30,356 bases of DNA, taken from positions 285,001 to 315,356 of the forward strand of contig CAUYUJ010015737.1 of the NCBI GenBank assembly GCA_963575745.1, in the 5' to 3' direction. The notes under the pieces were generated by a model. That model was not told the origin of the DNA. It ran no database searches and saw nothing but the letters and a program-made list of their open reading frames with translations. The DNA comes from Prorocentrum cordatum (taxonomy: Eukaryota; Sar; Dinophyceae; Prorocentrales; Prorocentraceae). Both the position numbers and the translations under genes were made by a program. Shown here piece by piece: positions 11,026 to 20,855 of this stretch; the first letter of the stretch is position 1, and each line of letters starts with the position of its first letter.

Positions 11026-11302
11026 ACCCTAACACCGCACCACCCTACCATCCCAAACCAACACCCTAACCCTAAAACCCTATCACCCTAACCCAAACCA
11101 TAACCCCAACGCCCTAATCCCTGACACCCTGACACTAACACCTGAACCACAGACCTGCGCCCATAAGCCGAACACCCTAAACCGTATCCTAACACGCTGC
11201 CCTACCCCGAACACCCTAACCCGAACCTTAACTCTAAGACCTCACCCCCACCCCTAACGCACATTAGCCCGAACACCCTTACCCTACCCCTAACAGCCTA
11301 AC
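11026..11302. repeat. Degenerate CCCTAA-like (telomere-like) block, copy 1
   Basis: The segment is a chain of ACCCTAA, ACACCCTAACCC and related variants with many substitutions and no G-rich interruption. It resembles a decayed interstitial telomere-type repeat. Further copies follow at 16694-16993 and 26440-26739. It is internal and imperfect, so it is not a chromosome end in this assembly. Confidence 0.8.
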
Positions 11303-11765
11303 CCTCGAAGCTTAACGCGAGGTCCAATTTATGTCCGCGCGGGACCCCACTCCGATTGACCCCCCAGCAGCCCTCGAAAGTGGCGACAGCTTGGCAGATC
11401 GCAGCCCCCCACAGGAATGGCGAAGTCTTCTTTCGGTCCGCGTGGGACCCCACTCCGCTGGACCCCCAGCAGCATTTGAAAGCGGCGACAGTTTCGCGGT
11501 TCGCAGCGCCCCCCCCAGGGATGGCGAGGTCTGATTTAGATTCGTGAAGGCAGCCCTCGAAAGTAGCGATAGTTTGGCAGATCGCAGCCCCCCCCATCAA
11601 GGATGGCGAAATCAAATTTAGGTCCGCTTGGAACCCCACTCCGCTGGACCCCCAGCGGTCCTCGCAAGTGGCGACAGTTTCGCAGTGTGCAGCCCCCCAA
11701 GCATGGTGAGGTCCAATCTGAATCCGCGTATGATGTCACTCCGCTGTACACCCCCAGCAACACTC
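11303..11765. repeat. Array of diverged ~110-nt repeats (unit A)
   Basis: About four to five units, each with a GAGGTCCAAT-type start, GTCCGCGTGGGACCCCACTCCGCTGGA or a variant, CCCCAGCAG, and a GGCGACAG-TTTCGCAG-TTCGCAGCCCCCC end. Starts fall near 11320, 11424, 11526, 11606 and 11708, and one unit is truncated. On the minus strand the array stays open and gives a repetitive Gly/Cys-rich frame. It ends abruptly at the A/B junction. Confidence 0.85.
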
Positions 11766-11939
11766 CGCTGTAGCAGCCCCCGGCAATCAGCGGCCGAGAC
11801 CAAGGTTAGCGCCTGCGCCCAGGAGGCGCTGCCGGCAGAGAGCGACGTCGCCCGCCGCTGCGTCTTGCGACGGCGCTTCCTCCAGCGATTCGTGCGACGC
11901 CGGAGGCGCTGGCGCTGAGGCCCTTTCAGCAAACGGCCA

Positions 11940-12880
11940 ATGAATGCCGCGTTCCCGAAGCCGCCCGCGTGCCGCTCGAGAGCGCGGCGCCGCCCCTCCC
12001 GCCTGCCCTTCGCGAAGCCGCGGTCCATGATTGCCAGGGGAAATTCCATCTTAAAACTGAAATATCCATCTCCCACGCCCGCTGGAACGCGCGCCGCCCG
12101 TCTCCCCGCGGGCCCTGCATGGGCCGACTTGCGCAAACCGCGCGCTTGACTGCAGCGCCCGCGCAGAGAGGTCTGCTTGCGCGCGCGGGTTTTAGCTGGG
12201 GCCACGTTCAGATAGACGGTAAAACGCAGCGCGCCCGGCGGCCCCGGGTCGCGCGCTCGCGAGGCCAGCTGTTGGAGCAAGGTTGACCCCGGGGCGTCGG
12301 GGGAAAAGAAGGGCGCGCGCCATAGCCCCCGCGGAGATCGCGATCCGCTCGTAAGGGCTCGCAATCGCATCGTTGAACAGCCGTGCCCCCGTCGGGGCCA
12401 GATCGTTCCATTGATCGACTGATCAGGGAGCCGGTCGCGCAAACGCACGGTCTCTTTTTCGGGGTCCAGTTCTCGGTCTCGATGCGACGCGCGATGGCGT
12501 CGTGGCCTCCGCGGCTCTCCTCTCCTTCCGCATCGTCTGCTTTAGCAGCCAGTGTGCCCCGCCGTTGTCTGTGGTGACATCGTCGATCCCGCTTGACCTA
12601 CTGGCTCGTCGCCCCCAGCTCGGAGTCGACGCGCTCGACCTCGGAAGTAGTCTGGAACTTAACTGCCCGCGCCTCAAGACAGCGTCGTGCCATTCCACGG
12701 CGCTCAACGCGACAAGTGGATGCAACGTTCGCATGTGCAGAGCAGGTCGGAACCTGCAGCGATCTCAGTGGCCGCGGAAGATGCAAACTCCTCCATCTGC
12801 CATGGTCCATTCTAGATAATGTCCCTGCCACTGCCGTGGTGGATGCTCTCTTAATCTTGTATGTTACCAGCGCCTGCAAA
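11940..12880 (-). pseudogene. Eroded coding sequence, unknown product (unit B copy)
   Basis: This is the unit B version of 5245-6190, with the same order of minus-strand peptide stretches and the same frame changes. Here the best stretch reads WNDLAPTGARLFNDAIASPY and continues ERIAISAGAMARALLFP. A 276-codon minus-strand frame (12448-11618) runs through it and on into the 110-nt repeats, so it is not a natural gene. The upstream TAG that interrupts A is shared. Confidence 0.4.
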
Positions 12881-13434
12881 CATGTTTTGCGATCTCATTG
12901 TAGCGATGTCGCACGTGGTTCCCCAGGTGTTTTTTTCTCGCATGCGAACGCGCAAGCAATCGGAGGATTGCCGCCAGGGCTTTCACCTGACCGAATGTGT
13001 GGACTCGCCCCAAGTTTGGGAACAACTGCGCGATTCATCACGGTATTCTCGGCGCCCCCCCCCCAAGCGGTCAAGTGAAGTAGTCAGCGCGAAAACATTT
13101 GCCATCGCCGCCGTCTAATGCTCGCCATCGCTCGGACGTCCGTTCCCTGTGTTTTTTTCGGCTTCGTGCGTGGTTTTTTCGCCAAATGATCAAGGATGCT
13201 CCTCGATGTTCCTCGCCGAAGGAAAAATGCACACGTCCGAGCGATGCCGAGAACGTCGGAGAGGGGCGGCCTAGGAGATAATTTCCCCCCCAAAACGAAG
13301 GCTGCTCGATCGCTCCTCGTCATCGCTCACCTGCCCCCGCCCGCCGTGCGTGCTAACGGGACAACTCCCGCAGCTGCATATCCGGAGATCCATGGCGCCC
13401 GCGCCCTTCTGGAGGCCTAGTCCGCCATCAAATC

Positions 13435-14379
13435 CTAGTGCAGGAATGGGGGGCCGAGCGAAAAGCTCACATGGCATTCCTGAAGCCAGGCCCGAAACAA
13501 ATGCGTACTGTGGCTAGGCCGCCTTTCTTCTACTGGTGGCCTGGGCAACTCGGTGGAAGGTACATGGGGAAGAATCGATACAACACGACCTGCTATTCTG
13601 GACCGAACAACTGCGCTGCCGTTGTAGTTCTGGCGGGAGTCCGACGCCTGCGTGCAGCCCATTCGCACCGCGTCAACATTGCGCAACTCTGTGTATGATT
13701 TCTTCCCGGCGGTTCCCTCTCGCTGCCTGAGGATTCCGACCCAATGTTCGTAATCTGGACATCCTGGTTGGCCCGCGCCATGGCGCCATCCGTTGGTGGC
13801 GCTAAGGCAGGGAACGGAAGCATAGGTGGGCCGAACCCACTCGCGCAAGAATGCTTGAGGCGCGTGGGCCGCCCAAGAGGCTTTCACGCGGTTTCCAAAA
13901 GCCCCCTCTGCAGCCCAGAAGAACCCCGTCAAGAGGCCTCCGCGAGGCCCCCGAGAGGCATCCCGAAAGACCCCAACAGGTTTCCAAGAGGCCTTTGGCC
14001 CACAACCCAGGCACGGTGGCGGGATGGGCCTGCGAACGTTACATTGACGTGGTTGAATATGGCTGGCCGTGAGGTCGGCGCCGCTGGCTGCTATTTCCGG
14101 TGGGGTGCGAGGTGCGGAGCAAGTCGCTGACCTGTTCAGCCTTCTCCTCCACCTCTTCTTGTTTTCCGCTGGCATAGAAAGCACATGCGCATGTTCGCGC
14201 TGCCATGCGATCCGCACGTCTGCTTTCGAATTGCAGTGCATCGTCGATCGCGAATCTCCCTGCATCTGGCAGCGGCCACCCCGAAGCAAACCTGGCGCCA
14301 CCTTGACTAGGATTACCATTGTTATTTGCAGCCCCCCGTCTGAACGTTTGATACTTGTTGCGCACGCGCCACCATTCAA
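13435..14379 (-). CDS. Uncharacterised 314-codon reading frame (unit B)
   Basis: A continuous minus-strand frame from ATG at 14379 to a stop at 13435; the unit A counterpart is broken. No domain is recognised. The N-terminal third is Arg/Ala-rich, the middle holds a repetitive Leu/Gly/Arg stretch derived from AGAGGC-type sequence, and the C-terminal ~80 residues are more balanced (for example ELRNVDAVRMGCTQASDSRQ). Many A/B differences change amino acids, which argues against constraint. It may be fortuitous. Confidence 0.22.
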   Translation of the reverse strand: MNGGACATSIKRSDGGLQITMVILVKVAPGLLRGGRCQMQGDSRSTMHCNSKADVRIAWQREHAHVLSMPAENKKRWRRRLNRSATCSAPRTPPEIAASGADLTASHIQPRQCNVRRPIPPPCLGCGPKASWKPVGVFRDASRGPRGGLLTGFFWAAEGAFGNRVKASWAAHAPQAFLREWVRPTYASVPCLSATNGWRHGAGQPGCPDYEHWVGILRQREGTAGKKSYTELRNVDAVRMGCTQASDSRQNYNGSAVVRSRIAGRVVSILPHVPSTELPRPPVEERRPSHSTHLFRAWLQECHVSFSLGPPFLH

Positions 14380-14559
14380 CTGATTATACTAGGTTGCTAC
14401 ATGGTGGCTGACCGCTCATTCATCTACATGCGTGCTGAGCGCTGGCTGAGCCCCTGATGGTTGCCATCGTTCCCGCCTCCGCCCTCAAACCCATAACCGT
14501 CCACCCCAAGCCGGAAAATGAAAGCGATGCTTCTGCCTTGCTTTGCGCGGGTTGGTTGC

Positions 14560-15410
14560 GGGTGGACCTCCTTTTCCTTCTCGTCCTCCTCCTCCCTCCC
14601 CCCTCCTCCCTCCTCTCTCCTCCTCGTCCTCTTCGTCTTCCTCCTTTTCCTTCTCCTGCTTCGCCTCCTCCTCCTCGTCCTCCTCGTCCTCCTCCTCCTC
14701 CTCCCCGTCCTCTTCCTCCCTCCTCCCTCCTCCATCATCCTCCCGCTTCCTCCTCCTCCTCCTGCCCATCTCTTCCTGCTACTGCTTCTCATGGCTAGGA
14801 TCAACGCCTTTCACCATTCGCCTCCTCCTCCTCCTCTTCCTCCTCATGTTCCTCCGCCTCCCCCTCCTCCACCTCCTCCCCTTCCCCCCCCCACCCACCC
14901 CCTCCTCCCTCTCGTTCCCCCCCCCCCCCACTCTCCCCTTCCTCCTCCTCCTCCTCCCCCTCCTCCTCCTCCTCCTCCTCCCCCTCCTGTTCCCTCCCCC
15001 TCCTCCCTCTTCCCTCCCCTCGTCCTTCCTTTTCCTCCTCCTCCTTCTCTTCCTTTCCCCCTCCTTCTCCTCCTCCTCCTCCTCTTCTTCTTCTTCTTCT
15101 TCGCATTCTTATTGTTCTTATTCTTATTCTTCTTCTGTTTATTATTATTATTATTCTTATTCAGTTTCTTTTTCCTCTTCTCCTCCTCCTCCTGCTTCTT
15201 CTCATTATCATTATTATTCCTCTTCCTCCTCCTCCTCCTCCTCTTCCTCCTCCCCCTCGTCCTTTTCCCCTTACTTGTCCTTTCTCTTTTCCTTTTCCTC
15301 CTCCTCCTTCTCCTCCCTTTCTTCCCCCTCCTCTTCCTCCCTCCTCCCTCGTCTCTCCTCCATCATCCTCCCACCTCCTCCTCCTCCTCCTGCCTCTTCC
15401 TTTTCCAATT
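14560..15410. repeat. Polypyrimidine tract, CTC/CCT-rich (unit B)
   Basis: The counterpart of 7975-9075, about 250 bases shorter and with different internal order, including a longer run of CTT/TTC and TTA/TTC patches at 15085-15170. Frames of 300 or more codons here are composition artefacts. Confidence 0.95.
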
Positions 15411-15439
15411 ACGTCCCCCTGTCGCACCCGAGGCAAGTG

Positions 15440-15690
15440 TTTAAGGCGGGCCGTTTTCAGAATGTTACCCTCGCCTTGGCGCGGCGCAGACTCGTTTAAA
15501 GAAATGTGCAAGAGCTTCACGGATTGAGAGCGGGTGGTTTTCAAAATGTGGTTCTCGCCTTAGCGCGGCGCACATTCGTCTTAAATGCAAGAGCTTCACG
15601 GATTGAAGGCGGTTTCTTTTCCAAACTGTGGCTCTCGCCGTAGCGCCGCGCACATTCGTTCATGAAATTTGTAAGAGTTTCACGGATTCA
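15440..15690. repeat. Tandem repeat of ~82 nt, about three copies (unit B)
   Basis: The same monomer as at 9180-9600 with two fewer copies. In B, GGCGGGCCG joins directly to TTTTCAGAATG, whereas A has two further copies between these motifs. This is consistent with unequal pairing within the array. Confidence 0.85.
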
Positions 15691-15807
15691 CATCATCAAC
15701 GTATCAGAAATGGTGTTTTGGAAAGATTCAGGATTATGCGGGTGCAACAGTTAAGTTGATTCTCTTTGTTGGAGTCCTAGTTCTGACTCTTGGGTTTACA
15801 CGGGTCC

Positions 15808-15842
15808 TCCTCCTCCTCCTCCTCCTCCTCCTCCTCCTCCCC
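15808..15842. repeat. (CTC)n microsatellite
   Basis: An uninterrupted CTC run in unit B. In A this position holds a longer, irregular CT/CC-rich region (about 9690-9958) instead. Confidence 0.9.
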
Positions 15843-16305
15843 TCGGGAGAGGGCCCGATGCGGTCTGTGGGCCCGGGGGCCTTTCTGCGGAGTGTCGCAC
15901 GGCTGGCCCCGCACGGCAAACTTCCTGCACGGGCCCGCAAGCGCAGGGGACAGGACGACAATGATGCCAGCATGCGATCGGCCAAGGATTTAAGGGCAAC
16001 GGAAGGGGGGGACCAGCTCAGGGGGTCGACATGGAAATCGCCGGTATATCAACGACAGGCCGCCGATAGCGAATCCACACGAACCCAGGCTGGGTGGGCA
16101 ATCGGGTTCTTTTCGGCGATGAATGGGCGTTTGGGGGTCGATGCGCCCCCTCCTGGGCTCCTGGCACTTTCTTTCTGGAGCGCACGCGGAACAACTGGAG
16201 AGCTGGGGGATCTGGGACATGTTAGATTAGATCACTCGTATGACCGTTTCTAGGAACACGGCTGTGGTACACAACGAGAGAGCGCGCAAGCAGCGCCAGA
16301 GCAAA

Positions 16306-16660
16306 GGAGGGGGGTCCCCCCTCAACTACCCCCCCCCTTTGGACCTCCCCTGCCCGGCGCCCCCTCCTCCCCTCTTGTTTGCCGCCCCACGGAAGCTACC
16401 ACCTCCTCCCCCCCCCTTTCGAGGTCTCGAAGCTACCCCCCTCCTTCTCGCCCTTTCCAGAAGGGGCGGCTTAGCTGCTCCCGCCCCCCCCCCCCTGGCC
16501 CCCCCGTGCCCGAAGCACTCCCTCCCTCCCCCCTTCTTCCGCCCTGCGGAAGCTGCCCTACCCCCCTCCCCGCTTTCCCCGCTTTCGCGCTCTGGCAGCT
16601 CCCCCTTATTGTCTTTCCGAAATGAAGGGGGGGCTTAGCTACCCCCCATTCTCCTTCCCA
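16306..16660. repeat. C-rich degenerate tandem repeat (unit B)
   Basis: The counterpart of 10616-10990, with small C-run length differences. Confidence 0.7.
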
Positions 16661-16693
16661 AAGAATCCGAGCCTGTACTTTAATGCCCGAACC

Positions 16694-16993
16694 CGAGCAT
16701 CCTAACCCTAACACCCCACCACCCTGCCATCCAAAACCAACACCCTAACCCTAAAACCCTATCACCCTAACCCAAACCATAACCCCAACGCCCTAATCCC
16801 TGACACCCTGACACTAACACCTGAACCACAGACCTGCACCCATAAGCCGAACACCCTAAACCGTATCCTAACACGCTGCCCTACCCCGAACACCCTAACC
16901 CTAGGACCCGAACCTTAACTCTAAGACCTCACCCCCACCCCTAACGCACATTAGCCCGAACACCCTTACCCTACCCCTAACAGCCTAACCCTC
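16694..16993. repeat. Degenerate CCCTAA-like block, copy 2
   Basis: The same sequence as 11026-11302 apart from a short extra CCTAGGACC segment near 16900 and a few substitutions. As far as I can compare by eye it matches copy 3 (26440-26739) base for base. Confidence 0.8.
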
Positions 16994-17515
16994 GAAGCTT
17001 AACGCGAGGTCCAATTTATGTCCGCGCGGGACCCCACTCCGATTGACCCCCCAGCAGCCCTCGAAAGTGGCGACAGCTTGGCAGATCGCAGCCCCCCACA
17101 GGAATGGCGAAGTCTTCTTTCGGTCCGCGTGGGACCCCACTCCGCTGGACCCCCAGCAGCATTTGAAAGCGGCGACAGTTTCGCGGTTCGCAGCGCCCCC
17201 CCCAGGGATGGCGAGGTCTGATTTAGATTCGTGAAGGCAGCCCTCGAAAGTAGCGATAGTTTGGCAGATCGCAGCCCCCCCCTCAAGGATGGCGAAATCA
17301 AATTTAGGTCCGCTTGGAACCCCACTCCGCTGGACCCCCAGCGGTCCTCGCAAGTGGCGACAGTTTCGCAGTGTGCAGCCCCCCAAGCATGGTGAGGTCC
17401 AATCTGAATCCGCGTATGACGTCACTCCGCTGTACACCCCCAGCAACACTCGACAGTTGCGACGGTGTCGCAGTTCGCAATCCCGCAGCGACGGCGAGGT
17501 CACGTAGGACGGCGA
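16994..17515. repeat. Array of diverged ~110-nt repeats (unit B), with a 204-codon open frame
   Basis: The same array as 11303-11765, extended by one further unit that A lacks. The minus strand is open from 17599 to 16985 (204 codons) and gives a periodic Gly/Cys/Leu-rich product with recurring ATFEGC and SGV motifs about every 36 residues. The identical frame recurs at 26731-27345. The periodicity follows the DNA repeat, so I do not call a gene. Confidence 0.8.
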
Positions 17516-17593
17516 GCTAGGAGGCAGACTGGCAAGCAAGACAGGAAAGGCAGGCCGGCAGGCTGGACCGGAGAGGTAGACCCAGACCCCCGA

Positions 17594-17754
17594 CGTCATG
17601 ATTTTTTCATGACGCGACCCCCAGAGGTCCGGACCTATTCGCCGGGACCGGTTTTTCGTCCTGAGTCGTTTTTTGACGGTCCCGAGGGCCGGTAAGGGCC
17701 CCCAGAGGCCAAAAATAATGAAAAACCTCCCGTCGTGATTTTGTCATAACTCGA
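17594..17754. repeat. 8-bp palindrome and a diverged direct repeat of it
   Basis: CGTCATGA (17594-17601) and TCATGACG (17607-17614) form a perfect inverted repeat around five Ts. A related 24-base sequence lies at 17731-17754 in direct orientation, with about 20 matches but without perfect symmetry. The pair is also in segment C (offset +9746). Function unknown. Confidence 0.7.
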
Positions 17755-17878
17755 GGGGGTCTGGGGAGGAGGTGAGGGGCGCAGCCAGCCCTGGAGAACT
17801 CGGGCCGAGGGGTGCCACCCGCGGGCTGCCGCGCGGATGCCGCGCGCGGCCAGTTCCACGCCGACACTTGAGCAGGGA

Positions 17879-18245
17879 CCGACCTTCCCGGCATTCCTGT
17901 AGTCCTACCACGAAATGTTCCTAGAACCCCACCATGCTCTAATAACAAAAGCAATGGTCTTAGAACATAAGCCCGATGTGTTGAAACAAGCCAGTCCCAA
18001 CCGACCTTCCCGGCATTCCTGTAGTCCTACCACGAAATGTTCCTAGCACCCCACCATGTTCTAATAACAAAAGCAGTGGTCTTAGAACATAAGCCCGATG
18101 TGTTAAAACAAGCCAGTCCCAACCGACCTTCCCGGCATTCCTGTAGTCCTACCACGACATGTTCTTAGAACCCCACCATGTTCTAATAACAAAAACAATG
18201 GTCTTAGAACATAAGCCCGATGTGTCAAAACAAGCCAGTCCCAGC
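17879..18245. repeat. Three 122-nt tandem repeats, each with an internal inverted repeat
   Basis: Units start at 17879, 18001 and 18123 with CCGACCTTCCCGGCATTCCT. Each holds an 8-base inverted pair of the form TGTTCTAA ... TTAGAACA (the first unit has a variant left arm) that could form a hairpin. The third unit runs into the transporter duplication. The corresponding stretch in segment C (about 27632-28020) is recognisable but full of small indels. Confidence 0.92.
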
Positions 18246-18255
18246 CCGAAATGTT
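18236..18255. repeat. 20-bp direct repeat flanking the transporter retrocopy (left)
   Basis: CAGTCCCAGCCCGAAATGTT occurs here and again exactly at 20872-20891. The two copies bracket the transporter pseudogene and its presumed 3' untranslated region. The right copy lies directly beside the spliced-leader relic. They could be a target-site duplication, or remnants of the 122-nt repeat family, which contains similar words. Confidence 0.6.
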
Positions 18256-18751
18256 TTCTGTCCGCAGAGCGCCAGCACCGACGCCTCGAGCAACATGAAT
18301 CTGCAGCTAGCCAAGGGTAAGTGGCAAAGAAGAGTGCTGAGGAGCCAGCTGACGGATAAACCTGCAGAAGTACGAGAGCACGAAGGTACGCCAAGGTAGC
18401 AAGCCTGGCTGCTTGGATAAGCCTTGCCAATATGCCGCTGCCCTGGCTGGTCACTGCGCAAAGATCTCGCAACGCATCGTGCCAGCTGTCTTTGCCAGTG
18501 CACTCCCCTAAGGGAGGGAAAGGAGGGAAGAGGACGGAGGGAAGGATAGAAGGGCTGATGGGGGCACCGAGGAGACGGCGGTCCGGGGGAAAGCTGGTGG
18601 CCTTGCCTATGCTCGGGGCGGCCGCACAAAAAAAACAAAACTCGGCGCCGTGCGCCAGCATTTGCCGGAAATTGGCCGCACTGCTGCTCGCTGGCGACCC
18701 TGCCCGTGCTCGGGGCAGCAGATGAGGAGGAGTGTTTGTATATATATATAT

Positions 18752-18782
<31 letters not shown>

Positions 18783-19257
18783 CACACACACTGGTAGAAA
18801 CGCATCGCTTGGCGCAAACTCGCCTGGTAAAAAATCCACGGGTGCACACACAAAGCGTAGCGAATGGAGTGAAAAGATAGAACAAAAGGGCGAATTTGGC
18901 ACGAACTGCACACATACTGAGGCGCCGACCAATTCGCTTTCTGAACATTCGATCGCCAACAATGAAACTAGGAAACGACCACCACAGCCGACAGCGTCAG
19001 ATAGTATCTCGTTTCGGTGCAGTCGGAGGAGCTCATGCCTCGTCATGAGGACGAGGTTTGCGCGATCCACCGAATCTAGGCAGTGTCCTCGTCAGGCCTC
19101 GAGCACTGCCTGCTCCTCTAAAAGACATGGGCACCGACGGATCTAAGAGATATCCTCCACCTGCTCCCCGGCGAGGAATAGGAGGAGGAGCGGGAAGAGG
19201 AGAGAAGGGGTAAGACTCCGTGCGCACAGCGGTTCAGCGATTCGCAGGCTGCCTAAA
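18256..19257 (-). other. Presumed 3' untranslated/downstream region of transporter pseudogene 1
   Basis: No convincing gene. A 281-codon minus-strand frame (19070-18225) runs through a TA microsatellite and has no domain. The segment is repeated almost unchanged at about 28046-29047. A TA/TG microsatellite occupies 18736-18790. Confidence 0.45.
18736..18790. repeat. (TA)n/(CA)n microsatellite
   Basis: A TA tract interrupted by TGTATATG, followed by ACACACAC. The copy in segment C (28512-28562) has the same parts with different run lengths. Confidence 0.95.
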
Positions 19258-20584
19258 TTAGCCGCGGCCGTCAGGGCGCGAGATCACTCGACGCACGCCA
19301 TGCGCGCGCGCGCGCCTGACGGCACTCCTTCGACGCCAAGGCGCCCGGCGCCCTTCTCGGCGCTCCTCGGCGAGAGTGGCGAGGGCCTCAGGCGTCCGCC
19401 TTTTTTGCAGCAGAGCCCTGCTGCATTCTTCAGAGAGCTCCTTCTTCGGCTGCGGCGGCCACAGGCTGTACGCGGTGCAGGCCGCAATGTTCCCCGCCAC
19501 GCCCGCGCACATCAGGCACTTCCAGCGGCCGGCCTGCAGCGACTCCATGCCCATGAGCAGGGCCAGGGCGATGGCCGCCACCTTTTGAAGTTTGCGGCAA
19601 ACGACGCGAAGAACGGGGAGAGGTCCCTGACAATGTTGTACAGCAAGAGGTTGTAGCCGAGGGCCCAGATGCCGGACAGCATCACCGGCACCACGGTGCC
19701 GAGGCTCAGCTGGGCGATCTCCACGAACACGCTGAAATTCGTGGCCATCTCGTACCCAGGATAAGACACGGGGTGCTTGATCAAGTAGATGGGCAACAAC
19801 AGCAGCACGACGATTGGAATGGCCATGTAAATAAGCAAGTCGATAGCGTTCAGCTTGACCCCTTGCCAAGAATCACCACTACGATGAGCTCCAGGGAGAC
19901 CCAGCGTGTCGCTGCCGCCGCCCTAGTTCTGGGCCGTCGTCTTCTTCTGGGCGCTCTTGGAGATGACCACCAGCGCCGCGCAGATGACGCCGAGTAGCAC
20001 CATGCCTACCTTCGCAGGAAAGCACAGCTGCAGGAGAAGAGACATCAGCGGGCTCGTGGCGCAGACAATAACGTCAACGGACATGTCCAGGAGCGAGAGG
20101 CTGAAGTTGTTGAGGGCGATGTTCAGGGTGAAGCACACTGCGAGGGCCATCACCGCGAAGGCCTGGTCCTTGCTGACGATGGTGTGCGGCCTGTAGGCCC
20201 ACGGCGTCAGCTGGGACACAAGGATCGCCAGCGCGAGGAAGAGGAAGCCCGCGAGCTGCTGGCCGTCAGCACTAGGGGCGCCTGGAAGCCCCGTATGTTG
20301 AGCTCCTGGGAGACCGTGTGGATGGACAGGATCGCCTTGATGTACAACAAGTTCATGAAGTTCTGGGCCCCGAAGAAAAGGAGTAACTGCGCCAGTGTCT
20401 GGTACCTGGGCAAGATGACGAAGACGCCGCCGCTGAGCACCAGCGCCAACCAGGACACCCCGAGCTGCGTGAACAGATCTGCAGTTTCTATGCGGGCCGG
20501 CTCCTCGATCGCGGTGTTGCTAATAAGCATTCCTTCGCTCTCCAGCACCTCGACGCTCACGTGCACCTTCCTAGGGCTCCCAAC

Positions 20585-20613
20585 TTCGCGCTTCGCGCTG
20601 CGCGAAGCGCGAA
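20585..20613. repeat. Perfect 13-bp hairpin
   Basis: TTCGCGCTTCGCG (20585-20597), a three-base loop, and CGCGAAGCGCGAA (20601-20613). Its right arm forms part of a 24-base sequence (20601-20624) repeated in direct orientation at 20689-20712. Confidence 0.85.
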
Positions 20614-20712
20614 TAACTTCGCGCTCTCGCGCCGCCCTCCCAAAGGGAGAATAGGAGGACGAGGAGGAGGGGGAGAAGGAACGAGGACCGCGAAGCGCGA
20701 ATAACTTCGCGC
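20601..20712. repeat. 24-bp direct repeats bracketing a purine-rich 64-bp segment
   Basis: Identical 24-base sequences containing GCGCGAATAACTTCGCGC at 20601-20624 and 20689-20712 enclose a GA-rich segment. This sits in the N-terminal coding area of transporter pseudogene 1, where the reading frame also changes. It may be a small insertion with duplicated ends, or a hairpin-driven local duplication. Confidence 0.7.
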
Positions 20713-20855
20713 CCTCGAGGGAGCCCTTGCCATGACGGCAGAGCTGCCTGCCACGGCGAGCAGCAAGCAGCAACGCGCGGCCGACATGGCTACTAAAACT
20801 CCGTCATCGGGCGCTTTTGAAGGCTATTGGGCCGTCTTGGGGCGATCCTCGGAGC

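Larger units (their letters stand above)
5082..11765. repeat. Large direct duplication, unit A
   Basis: 6.7 kb repeated in the same orientation as unit B, beginning at CCCCCGGC (5082 here, 11777 in B) and ending in the ~110-nt repeat array (11765 here, 17451 in B). Order is conserved throughout: eroded coding sequence, CT-rich tract, 82-nt repeat, C-rich tract, CCCTAA-like block, 110-nt repeats. Substitutions are sparse and are spread over putative coding and noncoding sequence alike. Unit A is about 1 kb longer because of differences in repeat length, several indels and one MITE-like insertion at 10152-10340. The two units are separated by only 11 bases. Confidence 0.93.
11777..17451. repeat. 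Large direct duplication, unit B
   Basis: The second copy of the unit described at 5082-11765, about 5.7 kb. It lacks the MITE-like insertion and has a shorter CT tract and fewer 82-nt repeats. Unlike A it continues past 17451 into further sequence shared with segment C. A's right end therefore looks truncated, and the crossover that made the pair lies inside the repeat array. Confidence 0.93.
19258..20787 (-). pseudogene. Triose-phosphate/nucleotide-sugar translocator-like transporter, pseudogene 1
   Basis: Members of the TPT/SLC35 branch of the drug/metabolite transporter superfamily exchange phosphorylated or nucleotide sugars across plastid or Golgi/ER membranes. Here the minus strand encodes hydrophobic segments with TPT-like features: GAQNFMNLLYIKAILSIH (about 20380-20310), ALAVCFTLNIALNNFSLSLL (about 20150-20085), LLQLCFPAKVGMVLLGVICA, IPIVVLLLLPIYLIKHP, and a C-terminal KVAAIALALLMGMESL with CAGVAGNIAACTAYSLW. 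The ATG at 20787 would give a signal-like start, MSAARCCLLLAVAGSSAVM, in a different frame. Lesions are a 4-base deletion near 20261 relative to copy 2, a TAG at 19923-19925 where copy 2 has GAG, and a one-base frameshift near 19590 shared with copy 2. No introns are evident. Confidence 0.82.

Noticed and set aside
11026-11302. A chromosome end (telomere)
   Set aside because: The repeat is internal, degenerate and present three times inside duplications.
18225-19070. 281-codon minus-strand frame downstream of transporter pseudogene 1
   Set aside because: It passes through a TA microsatellite, has no domain, and the segment C copy differs in that part. Probably untranslated sequence.
19300-19656. 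Plus-strand frames opposite the transporter pseudogenes
   Set aside because: Antisense shadows of the transporter coding strand, without independent features.
20774-20786. A second spliced-leader relic (GTAGCCATGTCGG on the minus strand) at the transporter start
   Set aside because: Eleven of 13 positions match the leader core, but it overlaps the presumed ATG and lacks the downstream GGCTCAAG part, so chance is likely.
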